Of a stretch of DNA of 64,000 nt, positions 48,326-61,800 are shown piece after piece. The position numbers and the translations under genes are program-made. Below the pieces are notes generated by a model, which worked only from the letters and a program-made list of their open reading frames with translations, made no database searches and was not told where the DNA came from. Origin of the DNA: Takifugu bimaculatus. Taxonomy: Eukaryota > Chordata > Actinopteri > Tetraodontiformes > Tetraodontidae. Each line of letters begins with the position of its first letter. The first letter of the stretch is position 1. The DNA lies in assembly GCA_004026145.2 (NCBI GenBank), contig CP034977.1, positions 6,077,713 to 6,141,712 of the forward strand, written 5' to 3'.

Positions 48326-51300
48326 ACGACTGTGGGCTGAAGTGAGCAGAAAGCCGGAGGAGGAAGAGAAGAGCAGCTACCTGCAGCACCGGCCGGCAGC
48401 CCGACTGTGACTTTGGGGGCAGAAGGGAGGGGCAGAGCGGGCCGGAGCCAGCCATCAGCCCCCGGTACCACTGCTCTAAATCTAGCCTGGACCTGCCAGC
48501 ATCAGTGTGGTGCTGAGATGAAGGAGGGAGCAGAACGAGGGTGGAGGAGAGAAGAAAAGAGATTAGAAAGCATGTAAAGATGGCGGGGAGGATAGGAGCG
48601 TTTGTTTTATGCACCCTAAGAAGCTGGAATTACACTGATGTTTTTCCGTCTTCAGCACATTATTGCCAGCTGAATTATGCGTTTCCCCCTCCAGCTTCCA
48701 AATCCATATCTTCTTGATTTTAATTCTATGTCGCTGCTGCTGCAGTGACCCATTTCCTCAGAGGAACATTTAAGTTTTCAGCTGGAGGATCTACGGACTC
48801 ACAAGGTTGAATAAGATGCACAAACCATGTTAAAAGTGGGGAAAAACAGGAAGGAAGACGCCACGAACCTCCACGGAGAGAGAGGGGGAGGAGCCACGAG
48901 GAGAGGGGAGGTAGGAAAAGGCGGGGTCTCCAGCGCCGGACTGCAGGGGCTGGTGGAGCGGAGACGTGGGGGACGACTCCACCTTTGGCATCCCATAAAT
49001 CTGATTCAACTGTCCCATAGTCACATAGTTCTTTAGAAAGGAAAGGAAAGGAAGGGAAGGAAGGGGAGGAAAGGAAAGGAAGGGAAGGGAAGGGAAGGGA
49101 AGGGAAGGGAAGGGAAGGGAAGGGAAGGAAGGGAAGGAAGGGAAGGGAAGGAAAGGCAGGAAAGGAAAGGCAGGAAGGAAAGGAAAGGAAAGGAAAGGAA
49201 AGGAAAGGAAAGGAAAGGAAAGGAAAGGAAAGGAAAGGAAAAAGAAGGTCACTCTGGTGGATGGGCAGCGGGTTTGATTTGTGACCTCTGACCTCAGAAA
49301 TGATGTCATTGAGTATCAGCTTCCCATAAACAGCCTGATATTGATTGATGATATCAGATATACATTCACCTCTACAGTCACCAAATCAAACCCAGCTAGC
49401 AGCTAATGCTAACAGCTAGCAGCTAACGCTAACAACCCCGCGTCTGTGCCGGAGCCGCAGGGTCACGACCGGCGGCGGACCGGCAGAACTCTAACGGTAA
49501 AAGTCCGGACGCGAGTGTCGCCCCTGGCGGCGCCAGCACGGGTGGCGAGCGAGCGTGCGAGACGGGTGTGTGGTCGCCACCGTGCATCGGAAAGACGTCA
49601 GACGGGATGAGAAGCCACGAGGTTACTGGCATTTACAGCACACACGAGTCACATGACCACCTACACACGTCACGTCACACACAGAGGCGCTAGCGGGCGG
49701 GGTGGGGGGGGGGCAACGGGCTTCATGCAGGGCGGGTTAGTGCTGTTACCTCTGTGGGGCTGCTGGGGTAAAACTGACAGGGAGGGGAGGGACGCGAGTA
49801 GGAAGCAGAGGCCCGACAGAGGGAATGCTGGGAGGAGCGGCCGTCCTCCGGCAACAGGCCGGCCTCGCCGACGTGGAGCACTTCCTGTTTCAAGGATTGA
49901 GGCAGAGCAGCTGAAATCAGGCGGGACAGGTAGCCGCCTCCCCTGGAACCCGCCCCCCCCCCGTTCAGGTTGTTAGGGCAGGAACAGTTCACACCAGACG
50001 GCTGACCCCACACTCACCTCTCTCATGGTGGAGGAGGACTTGGGGAAGCCCCGCCCCCCGGTCAGGCTGTGGTACCTCTTCTCCAGCTCCGCCAGCCTCT
50101 CCTTCTCCTTCTGCAGCGTCTGCAGGGCGACCGTCCGCTCCTCCACCAGCCGCTCGCGCTCCTGAGACGCCTGCAGGCCCAGCTGGGTGGCCTGGGCCTC
50201 CAGAGCGGAGATCTTCTCCTGGAGGACAGAGGCGTGGAGTGGAGTGGCGTGCTAGCTAGCGTGGCTACCGAGCGCGCGTCTCCTCACCTTTCTCTTGGCC
50301 ACGCTGCTGTGGTACTCCGCTCTCTCCAGGAGCAGCTGCTGGCTCATCGTCTCCCTCTCCTCCTCCAGGCTGCTCTCCCTCTCCAGCTGCTGGAACTCCA
50401 GGTCCTCAAACTTCTTGGTCCCGGCTTCCAGCGCCTCGCCGTCCTGATGGGAGCCCACCAGAGGTTACATCACGGCTCAGTCAGGCCATTAAAGGACAAA
50501 CCCCCCCCCCGACCCTGAACGCTTGTTCTGGAGGACGCCGTTCAGGCGGACGTACTTGGACACATCGGAATGTGGCGTCTCCGTTCCATCATGTTCACAC
50601 TGAAAACCAACCCTGACATGAGTGGAGAGCTCTCAGATGTGTCCTTTAGGGGGGGGGGACCAAACAAAAATGACCTTGGCGACAGCGGAAGCTACTCAAA
50701 CACGGGATTAGTCTCCTTCCAGGTCTCGTCTCCAGCTCGAAAGGCTCCAAAAGGGTCAAAACGATCCAAAGAGTCAGAGGAAGGAAAGAAAGGAGCAGAT
50801 CTAGCAGGTGGTTAATGGATTAGTCAGCGGTTAAAGACGAGCCAGAAAAGGTGCAGGCTACATTCACACATTAGAGAGATGTCCCAGGAGCAGCCTCAGG
50901 GGGCCTCACGTGCTCCCACGCTGACCCGGGAGGCCTCGCTATCCCCGGAGGCCTCGCTAACCCGGGAGGCCTCGCTAACACGGGAGGCCTCGCTAACCCG
51001 GGCGGCCTCGCTAACACGGGAGGCATCGCTAACACGGGAGGCCTCGCTAACACGGGAGGCCTCGCTAACCCCGGAGGCCTCGCTAACCCCGGAGGCCTTG
51101 CTAACACGGGAGGCATCGCTAACACGGGAGGCCTCGCTAACACGGGAGGCCTTGCTAACCCCGGAGGCCTCGCTAACACGTACGTGTGGAGCCAAGAAGG
51201 AAAATTCCTTCGGCTCAGTGCTGGAGCCCGGCTCAAAGGTTCAGGGGACCTGGAAGATTCCTGAATTTTGTCTGGAAGGTGCTGCTGCTTCCGTCTGACA

Positions 51301-51842
51301 CCCACCCTCTTGAGCTGCTCCTGCAAATGTTCCCGCAGCGACTCGGGACAGTTATGGAGCTGGTTCTTCAGCTCGGCGTAGCCCTCCTGGAGGCTCTGCA
51401 GGGCCCGCCGTTCAGCCTCCAGATTGGCCCTCTCCTAGGACACGACACACCCACACACCACACACGCACCAACAACAACAACAACAACAACAGAGTGACG
51501 GGGAGAGAAGAAAACAGAGACACTCAAAAATCCACACCATGCAGATAAGAACATCAAAACGCTGCTGACAAATGAGCTACAAACTGGTTCTGTGTCTGTA
51601 AAGGTCATGTGATCGACGAGGAAACTAAAGCCGTTAGAATCTGAAGACAAAGGAGCTCCGTGACACCAGAAGATCGGAGGAGCAGAGCCCAACGGCCTCT
51701 GGAGCCCGAGCGTCGCCACACAGATCAGAAGGGGGGAGGATTAGAGGTTAGCAGAGGTCGTTAGTACAAACGTGCAGGAGAGGAGCCCAAATCACATCTG
51801 GAGAACTAATGTGATCATCCAACCCGGAGGAGACCAGAGGAG

Positions 51843-51889
<47 letters not shown>

Positions 51890-54800
51890 TGTGTGTGAGA
51901 GAACGTCCAGGCCTACCTTGTCCTTCTCCCTCTGGATGGCGCTCTCCAGCTCGTCCAGCTTGTGCTGCAGCTGCGCGATGACGTCCGCCTCCGACTCCAT
52001 CTGCTCCGCCTCCGCCTGCCTCTCGCCCTGCAGCAAGGCGCGCTCCATCTCTGCCTGGAGGAGGGAGAACGTCTGACCTTTGACCCCCGGGGGACGCGGC
52101 GGCTTCATTTCCTACCTCTTGTTTGGACTCCTGCAGCTGCTGCTCCAGCTCCATCAGCCGGGACTTGAGCTCATCGATGCGGGCGAGAGCTCGAACGCGC
52201 TCGTCTTCCAGGTAGCCCAGCTCCAGGCGGCCGGGGCTCCCCGAGCCGGACGAGTCCTCGTGCTGCGGGGACGAGGACGAGGAAAGCTTTTAAGTGGCTG
52301 CGGAGTGGAGATCGACGTGGCTACATGCTAAACGCTAACGGCGAGAACCTGTCTGTCTCCATTGAGCAGCGCTGCTGCTGCGGAGGAGCCGGGGGCCGGA
52401 GACGTCCTCACCTCCTGATGGGTGCTCTCCGTGCTGCTGCACTCCTCCTTCAGGTTCTCCTCGTCGCTCTCTCGCTGCTTCTGCAGCAGCTGGAAGGCGG
52501 CGGGCAACGGCGCCCCCGCCAGGACGCCGTCCAGCGAGGGTTTCTGGGCCGGGCCGTCGCTCAGCACCCCGGGGAACCCCGTCCTCCCCGAGCCGAGCGG
52601 CTCCAGGCCGCCGCCTTCTCCTTTGTTGTACTCGGCACAGAGGTTGAGGATGGTCTCCAGCCGCTGCCGCTCCTGTGGGGAACCGGAGGGGGACGTCAGA
52701 ACAGGGACCCTCGCCCCCCCCCCCACGAGGGCCAGACTGGTCCTGGTGGTCCAGCTGCCACCATGCGGGGGTCACGGACCAACAGGGCTCACCCGTCTTA
52801 ACTCCAGGCTGCACTTCCTGGTGGATTTGGGACTTCACCCATCAGCGCCGGCTCTAACCTGTAATCTGCCAGGCTGTGTAACCCTCCCCCCCTCCCCCTC
52901 CCCCTCCCCCCGCCCCACCCCCCCGGCGGCGCCGTCCAACGTCAAGCGCTCCGATCCCGTCCTCCCACTCAACATCTGCTGGAATTAGAATAACTGCCGT
53001 CAGGTTTTGTCAGCAGAAGCGACAGAACGCCAACGGTCTAGGATCAGACGGCCTCTCAGGTGGGGGGTGGGGGGGGGGCTCGGGCGGATTAGACACGTTC
53101 GGCGTCGCCTAAATCGAGTCGACAGCAACAAATCTGTCAACAATCGCGTAGAGACGCGCTGCGGCTCAGAAGCACAAACAAGATCGGCAAGAATCCCCCG
53201 TTTTTCCTCCTTTTTTGCGGCTCTTTTCAACGCCAGAAGTTTGTTTTTTTTTAGGATTGGAGCGCTCTGTTGCCGCGGGCGATAAAAATCCTTTAATTTG
53301 GAACTTTGTAGGGCCTCTGTAGATATCATTAGAAGGTCCCCGGGGGGGCTGCGAGAGCTGGCTGGGAAGAGAACAAGGTCGCACTTTGGTGTGTTAATCA
53401 AACGCTGGGTACAAAATGGCGCGCTCCCATGAGCCCCTGGGAGATACAGTGGGTTTACAGCAGGACACGGTAGCCGAGGCTAAGCGTTACCAAGGTTTCC
53501 TCACGCTCCAACCAGGTGATCAACTCCCCCCCCCACCCCCCGCCATGACATCATTAGCCTCTGAGGATGCTAACTGTGCTGCTAACTGGTCCCAACAGAA
53601 GCACTATCCAGAGGAAAGTGGTTAATAAATGCAGCGAACCGGATGTGAGGCTTTACTGCCATCAGCAGGTGAAGGAATTCCTGCCCCCGTGTGTTTCAAA
53701 TACCCCCCCCCCCCAGTTAAATTCTGACAGGACAAACCCCCAGACTCAGCTGGGGGTTTAACGGCTTCACTAATTAGCGTTACCCTAACTGCGCGTCCTC
53801 TCCAGTAAAGGAGCAGCTACGCTGACGGCAGACCTCTCACTCTGTCCCTCCTCCCTTCGCCGGCCTCGTCTCCCCACTCGCCTCTTTATTTTCTGGATTT
53901 TCACCCTCGCAGCAGTCGGCGTCTCCTCCTCGTGTTTGCTCCTCTCCCCCCCCTGAGATTTGCCATCTCCTGTTTGCTCTGGTGCCCTTTAATGTTCCCC
54001 CCCTCCCCCCATCTCCTCCTTGTCCTCCCCGAGCGCCCCGGGGGCCATCCTCCGTCTGCAGATCTTTGATCAGAGCAGATGCTTTCATACGCAGTCGCAG
54101 TTTTTTCCCCCCCTTCTCCCCGACGTCACAGGCGTAAACAGGAATCTCAGGCACGGAAAGTTCAACAAAGCCTTATTCTGCCGCCAAACGAGGCCCATTC
54201 ATGAGCGGGCTGATCCTCCGAGGGCTCCGGGCGTTCAGGTCCCACGGGAGGAACAAACAGATGATCCCAACAAGAGGATTCGCTTTGTTTTCTTTTTTAT
54301 TCCCAACATAAAAGCATCAAAGCCAGATTGGAGAAGAAAGGGCGGGGGGGGTGGGTTCTCCAGCAGCGGCCCACCTCCGTGGTGGTCCTGCTCCAACGTG
54401 TCGGTGATGAAGCCGCGGCGTCGCTGCTCCCAGTGGGGGCGGCGGGGATTTAAACCGCCGCCGCCCGGGGGCATCGGCACTTCCAAGGCTGGAGATGCAG
54501 CGATTAAAGGGGCGGCGGAGCCTCGACGCGGCCGTTCTAATCAGCAGGCTCACAGTCAGACTCATTATGGAGGCGCAACATCTGCCGGCACTTGCATCAG
54601 CCCGTTCGATCTGCCGTGCGTGCGCGGAATGTAAAACCCGACGTGCGCGTCGGCAGAGGTGCGGAGAGGAGCGGGCCGAGGAACCGGCCGCTCGCGGGCC
54701 GCCTGCGGCTCAAACGCTCGTCCGTTGGCGTCGCAAAGCTGGTTTCTGAGGGCGAGCTCCCACTCTCTCCCACTCTCTCCCACTCTCTCCCACTCTCTCC

Positions 54801-56798
54801 CACGCCGAGACGTCCCGACGCTCACAGGAGATCTGCCAGGATTCGGGTGGCAGCTCGGTCTTCCCGGATAAAATCGAAGCTGGAAGCAGAAAATGCCGGC
54901 GACCTCTGACCCCACTGGCCCTCAGGTTTGGGAAAACAAATTCACCTATCTGCATGTAGGATGCACGTGTCTCCCTCACCCTTCCTCACCACCTTTGTCT
55001 CACCACCTACCAGCAGACAGGTCCCCTTACGTGAGTCTGGTCCTGCTCGAGGTTTCTTCCTGTTAAAAGTCAGTTCTTCCTGCCACCCTTGCTGGCTCAG
55101 AGGTCAGGCTCTGGGTCTCTGTAAAGCGCCCAAAAGTCCCTATATAAAGCACATGCACCATTTAGAGCAGGCTTTAGCGGTTAGCTTGTTCCTAGCTAAA
55201 GGTGGCAAGAACACAGCCCTCACTGTTAGCATCTGAGCTGGCCTGGCAACCACAGAGTCACATGGAAGGATCCCAAAAGTGCGCCTACTCTCCTGAACCC
55301 GGACCCCGCACCTAATATTAGCATTAGCGTCGTTACCTTCACGAGAGCTGTCAGGCTGTTCACAAACGTTGGCTTCTTTTGAGCTACAGTCAGCAGGCAG
55401 ACCACAACCCGCTCCCTGCTTGGACCTCGTCCCGGAGGACCCGGAACGGTCCCGCTGCCGTGAACCATGTGGTACCGGTCCATCAGACACACAGGCGGCT
55501 GCGTTACAAGGCTGAAGATGCTGTCGTTGCCCCCCACCCCAGGTCTTATGGGAGGAGGTGAGGACAGGGGCGGGGACTCCTGCAGTTGCTTCTAATAAAA
55601 GCAGAGGAACTTTTGGGCTTTACCTGAAATAGGCCGACAGATTTACACCAGGCGCGATGATGGAAAGAGGTAATTTTAGTTTCAGGGGGGCTGAAACCTG
55701 CCTCTGTTGATTCCAGCTCAAACGAGATGATAATAATCAAGGGGGCCGTTTTACCCCGTGAGGCTTGTTGATGCCTTTTTAAAGGCCCGTCACAAACCAC
55801 ACGAACGACTCCAGGACGTGCTGCTTTGCTCATTTCCACTTTATGAAGCTAATATTTACAGACTTACTCCTAATTGTCTCAGTCTGACATCTCATATGAC
55901 TTTTGAATGTTTTTTTCTCTCTGCTCCGACTCACAGGTTTGCGGTTAAATGGCGCCCTCTCGTGGGCGGCCACTGAACTGCACCCTCAAAATCCCCGTTA
56001 AACATCCACAAGCCGAATCCTCTTCTGCAGATTATCTGATAAATTAATTAAAGAACACAGATTCAACTGTCTGCCGGCCTGCCTGTGTGGATTTTCCCAA
56101 ATATTCAGTCTCACGCGGAGCATCAGCCTGTGTTGGGGGGGTCTAAGTCGCTGCCGCTAAATATAATCTGGACAGTGAAGGGACAACTTGGATCCACAAA
56201 CGTTTCAGTTTTTGCTGCGTCACAGACGTTGGTGACATCCTGCTAACGTACAAAAATAAAGCAGGAGAGGAGACGGGGAGAGGGGGCAGACTGGTGGGCT
56301 GCTGGCAGAGATCTGCCCCGAGATGACAACCACGAAGGTCGCGGTTCGTCCCAAACGCCCCTGCCCTGAGGGGAAAACGCCACGAAGTGCTGATGTTTCA
56401 AGGTCAATTTGCCCCAGTCGCACCAGTTCCCCCGGAGCCTCACAGACACCCGTCAGGAACATCAAAACAACTCTAAACATTATCCCGAAGAACCCGGATC
56501 CTCCCAGCAGCCTCCCGCTGCCTCTGAGCTGTTGACTCCCCGTGAACGCTCCCTCGCCCCTGAACGAGCCTCCGCGAGAGGCGCCGCTCACACAGCTTTG
56601 TTTTGGGGTAATCGGTTGTGTGAATGAGTAGCAGGATGTGTGTGAAGCCCCGTAAACTGAGACGCTGTGGGGCAAGAAGGCGCTGTCACGACTGCGGCTA
56701 ATTACAGGCCCCGCAGCTCCTCCTGCTGCCTCCTCAAAGAGCTGCGAGTTCCTGCCTCCAAACAACCCCATAACACATCAGGGTGCAGAGAACCCCCC

Positions 56799-56829
<31 letters not shown>

Positions 56830-58861
56830 ACATGTGGCGCCCCCTACAGGCACGGCTGAGCGATTCTGATTCCGACTTTTTACGGTCACGTGACCGGCAC
56901 CTGACTGGCGTTCTTCCGTCCTATGGTTTGAACTCGCGGTCGCGCCTGTGGACGGATGACCCCAAGGTGACCCTGAGGTGACCCCGTGCCCCCCTCCACC
57001 CCCTCCCCCTCCATCACCAAGGTTCCAGCCTAATTACACGCCCACTGTGTAATTACAAGCTTTCAGAACAGGACTTTGTTCCAGCTGCTACATTCAGACC
57101 TGAAGACAAGATCAAGATCTAATCCTCCCCCCCGCCCCCCTAGACCAGGGAGCGTTTGGTTGCCGCGGAAACGCGCGGGCACTCACCAGCCTCTCCATCT
57201 CCTGCTCGCGCAGCCTCTCCTCCCTCTGCCGGCGGTGGTACTCCACCAGCTCGTCCTCGTTGTCGCTGATCTCCGAGATGCTGTTCTTCCTCTCCCTCAT
57301 CCCTGGAGGGGCTCGGCCGGCGGCCATCTTCCTCTGCGTCCTGGGGCTGGGGACCGGGGACGAGCCGGGCAGGGAGCCCAGGCTGTACGCCGGGGACAGA
57401 GACCCCCCCGCGCTGGGCTTCCGCGCGCCGGCGCCGCCCTCCATCGGCGAGGTCGGCGACGGACTGCGCGCTCTGACGCCCCTGCTGCAGACCGGATCCT
57501 CAGACGTAGATCCAGATTTGGACCTGAGTCTCGGACTCTCGGGGACAAACTTCCCCAAACAGGAGGGGCTATCTGGAGTCCTCAAGGTGGGGACGGTGCC
57601 CGGGAGCGCCCCCGGGAGTACCGGGACCCCCCTCCTGGCCACCGAGGGGCTCAGAGGCGGCAGTTCCCTCATGCTGCTACCGTTCAGCTCCACGTTTCTC
57701 CGGGACGTGCGCGGGCTTTCAGGGGGCTGCAGCGCACGTGGACTTTGCTGAACAGGGGATCCCTGGATTATGTGGACAATAGGATCCAGTGGAGGTTGGA
57801 AGGTTCTGGTGTGCTGAGGGACTTGCCTGGAGGGGCTGGAGGACAGGGAGTCGACCAGACCAGCCACCTCCCTGAAGGGGCTGGCGGGCCTCTCCTGGAG
57901 CACCGTGGCCTTCTTGGTCCTTGGACTGGAGGGAGACGAGGAGGTGGGGAACTTGAGAGGGAGCCTGGGGCTACTTGGCATAATGTTTCTGCCCCCCAGA
58001 GACTCAGGAGAAATAACGACAGGCGACCGACTGGGGCTGGCCGCTCCTTCCCGTCCCTGAGCTCTGGGGCTCGGAGGAGCCTCCGTCAAGAGCTTGCGCT
58101 GGAGCCTGGGACTCTCCTGACCCGCCCCGCCAATGCCCAACGTGGTCCGAGGCTGAGGTACGGGCGGCTGGGAGGTGAATTTGTAACTGGAGGAGCGTAG
58201 AGGCACCGGGGGCAGCGAGCAACTGGGATCCAGGGGTCCTCCGCTGGGGGACGGGCTGGTGAAGCTCCCGCTGCTGGCTGCTGAAGGAGAGGAGAGGGGG
58301 GAGAATGGAGGGGACGTGTTCTCATAACTGGACCCCACTGACATCGCCCCCGGGCTGGTGGGGGGGGACAGCAGATAGCGGCCTCCTCCGTTGACCATGG
58401 GTGACAGGGGGGAGTGGGGGATGGCGTGGCCACTCAGGGGCTTCCCCTCCGAGGAGGAAGGCTGAGCGTCGTCCATGGCTAGAGAGTCCATGATGTCCTG
58501 GAGGTCCTTCTCAATGGAGCTGACAATGGCGCTGTGCTCGGACTGGACTCTGTCTCCGGGAGCTGGACCGGCCTGAGCTGGACCGGCCTGGTGATTCCCA
58601 TTGACCAGGCTCTCGGCGTCTGAGGGAAGAGACAGAAAAAACGCGGGAAGCGATCAGGATGGAACGAGTCGGAGACCGCGCTCGAGAGGACAGGAAGGAA
58701 AACAAAGGACACGTGTGTGGAGGAGAAGAGACGGTTCTGGATCATATGGGAGAACATGTGCCTCCGTAACCCAATTACAGGTTTGCCCGAAGGACGCAGG
58801 CGGCGTAATCGAATCCTCGCCGTGTCTCTGGGTCCCTCTGGCGTGTCAGCACAGGACAATA

Positions 58862-58895
<34 letters not shown>

Positions 58896-61800
58896 TGTGC
58901 CGTGGAGGAGACCAGATCACAGGTTCCATTTTATTAATACTTAATAAATCTTCTCTGTTTACGTGGAAACACTGGGAGGGTTCTCTCTCCCGGCGGACGT
59001 GATGTCATAGAAATGTTGTAACAGATGACCCTCCGCCTGCATCTGCTCCGAGCTTCGTCACATCCAGAGACATCTGGAAACATCTGCTGGAGACAACCTG
59101 CAGGAGGGGAGGCTCGGATAAAAGCCCCCCACCCCCCTCCCTGGCCGGGAGAAAAGCCCAGGCAATTATGTCATGGAGGCAAAACGCGCCCCCGGTTGCG
59201 CCGTCCAAACTTCATTTAGAAATCTGCTAATTTAGCATTAGCTTAGCTTTATCCACAACTCGCTTTTGCTGAGGGGTTTGACAACTTGACCCCTTTCGTG
59301 ACACGTCCAAACGAGCAATTCGGCGTGGATTCCTGCGTCTTTCGGCGCTGATTGATTCACCACATCTCGGGTTCTCGTCGCCAAATTTCACCAGCGCAAA
59401 CGATGATGGGACCAGGCGCAAATCATCTTTTTATTCCCTATTTCGAGGGCATTTTACTGACTCCCCCCCGTATGCTAAATCCCAAACTAAATGTGGGCAA
59501 AAATCGCGAGGAATATCGGGATTGTGTGTAAGCGGCGGAAGGTGAAAACGACCGATTATTAAGCGGAGTTTGGTGACCGGCTCGACTCGCTGCTCTCCTC
59601 CGGAGCTCCGGTTACTCACATGAAGACACACAACCCGGTTCACCTGACACCCACCGAGGCCCTCATCCTCCGGACACCGGTCACACACCGGGTGTGTCCG
59701 AGCCCTGTCGCGCACACATACGCACACCGAAGAAGCCGCGGAGATTCGGCGGTGAAGGGAGATTTCAGCCGGGGGTTGGGGCGCTGGGCACCGCTGTTGC
59801 CTCCCGTTCCGCTAGCGTCGAGACGCTACACGCGCTTCCGGTTACCGCTGTCAACATAAAAGGACGTCATCCAGAAACACCCTGAATAGGTGGCAAAAAA
59901 ATACTTTACAACGACCCTGTATGTCAGGGTACATTAAAAACCTCACGTATGTGTCGAGTTGTTCCAGTGATAAAGCTTTTCCAACGTTTTAACATTTCAC
60001 GTGCTTTTATTTTGACAGCGCGAATCTTCTATATCCGGTATTACGGGCGCCTTGACGCAACTCCCCCAGTCCGGGGTGATTAGAACGACTTTAAGATTTA
60101 CAGCGGTTTTAAAAAAGGATCACAACGGGGATTTTTGTGGCCTGCCCCCGTTATTGCCTCCCTGACGCGGATCTCGCCACTTTTATAAGACCCCGGGGAA
60201 CAATACAGCAACAAAACACCCCTGTAAACGACCAAATGTGGCCCTAATTGCCTATTTACAAGATTTTACCAGGATGAGAAAGTCACTGGGACAGAAGCTT
60301 CATCATTAAATGTTATCACCAAATGAACACTATCCTCTGCTTTAGTGTGGCTCTTGAATGCATCACTAAGTAGAAACGTTATCCCTGCATTATCTTGTGA
60401 AGAGCACATGTTCACGGTGATGAAAATCCGGCCGGTGGCGATAACATCCTGCAGCCAAATGACGGGCAGATAAAGAGCTTTTTTATGGAGAGGTGATGCC
60501 AACAGTGAGAAGAAAGTTGGTCAGACGCTGCGAGGGCCTGGAGGGGAAACCCAGAGAGATTACAGAGACGCTGGACAGCAGAACAGAGCTGGAGCTTTAT
60601 AAATAGTCAGTGAAAGAGATACTGTAACCCCAGACGTCCACCACTTAAAGTGAGCAGCTCAGAGCCACAAAGGCTTCTGTCAGCCCAACACTGAGGCCCA
60701 GGAAATGTCCAATCAGTGAGAGGACAGGAGCTGATGGACACAGCTCTTCACTTAATGAGACTCTGAGCATTAAAGTCAAGAGAATTCTGGGACAGGACAA
60801 TGTGGCGTGCTGAAAAAAACCCATCTTTTAAGCCTGTTTATGAGCTACGAAGGGTTTTCTCTCCATAAAAGTGGTCGGTTTTAGTGACACACAGATAAGA
60901 AGGGTAATTTGCTCAGATTATTATGGGAGTGGTGCCCGCGTGCTTCATCCCAGTGAAGCTCAGGAACACGTAATTGAGGAAAATTGTACGTTTCCAAACA
61001 ACGGAAGGCTTTCATTGCCAGGAGAGGAAGTCGACGGCAGCTATCGCGCATGTTCGCTCATCTTGTCCTCCGGTGGCAGACAGCGTCCCCGCTCGACAGA
61101 GGACGATAATAAAGATGCTGTGACGCATCCCCGCTGGCAGCGCTAGCCAAGAAACGCTACGCTTACAGTTGGGGGGGAGCCAGCGCCTCCGCACAAACAC
61201 ACACCCCTGTATTTCTATCTTTGTGAGGACTTTCATAGACATAATGTTCTCCCCTGACCCTAACCTCAACCTTAAAAGCACATTTTAACCCTCAAACAGC
61301 CCTTTGAAGTGGGGGGGATGAGCCAAAATGTCCTCACTTTGCTTGCAGAATGCTAATTACGGTACTCAGTATGTGGCAAGAACACACACACACACACACA
61401 CGTGCGCGCGCGCGTAAGCAAGCAGCTGAAAACTTTGCCTGGAGACGCAGAGGAATGAGATGCTCATAAAACATGCATGGCGTTAGCTCCAGCGCCTGCT
61501 CCCAGCTGGGCACCAGTCAGCCTGCAGGGTTCAACGAGTGCTGCCTTTCAAAGGCTAACACAAGACTAGCCGCGGAGCTAAAAGCTGGATTAATCACTGT
61601 GAAATAAGCGCTCAAAAACCATGCACGTTGAGAAAAGGCCTGTCTTCACGCGATGGCTGGAGGAATGCTAACCAGCTAGGCTAATCCACTGGTGATACCA
61701 AATGAACGGACGTTGGTTCTGAGCACCGTGCGGGATTTGGGGGACGAGCAACAAGTTGTTGAGCGTCCAGCTCTTTTGTCCTAGCCAGGGCTTCGGGGAC

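Larger units (their letters stand above)
48869..52672 (-). other. phldb1: phldb1 exons: central coiled coil
   Basis: Exons 52412-52672 (ERQRLETILNLCAEY), 52116-52262, 51917-52054, 51306-51434 (LHNCPESLREHLQEQLKR), 50288-50443, 50018-50218 (GGRGFPKSSST) and 48869-49030 (NYVTMGQLNQIYGMPKVESS). All are multiples of three. The helices are rich in Glu/Gln/Leu. The last of these exons begins at an unusual acceptor (CTAAAG) and ends at GAG|GTTCGT, so it may be alternatively used. Confidence 0.85.
52680..57180. other. phldb1: phldb1 intron (4.5 kb)
   Basis: Intron between the Ser/Pro exon and the central coiled-coil exons. It contains C-rich runs, four tandem CCCACTCTCT decamers near 54757-54800, the dispersed repeat at 55012-55150 and a poly-C/CA run. 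No separate gene was recognised. Confidence 0.65.

Noticed and set aside
50871..51326. Hexapeptide-repeat frames on both strands
   Set aside because: They are artefacts of the 18-bp minisatellite located in a phldb1 intron.
56220..56771. A 183-codon - strand frame inside the phldb1 intron
   Set aside because: It matches no family I recognise, has no conserved motif and interrupts nothing; it is consistent with chance in GC-rich DNA.
57076..58200. A 374-codon + strand open frame
   Set aside because: It is opposite the large phldb1 Ser/Pro exon, whose family-conserved motifs and phases establish the - strand as coding.
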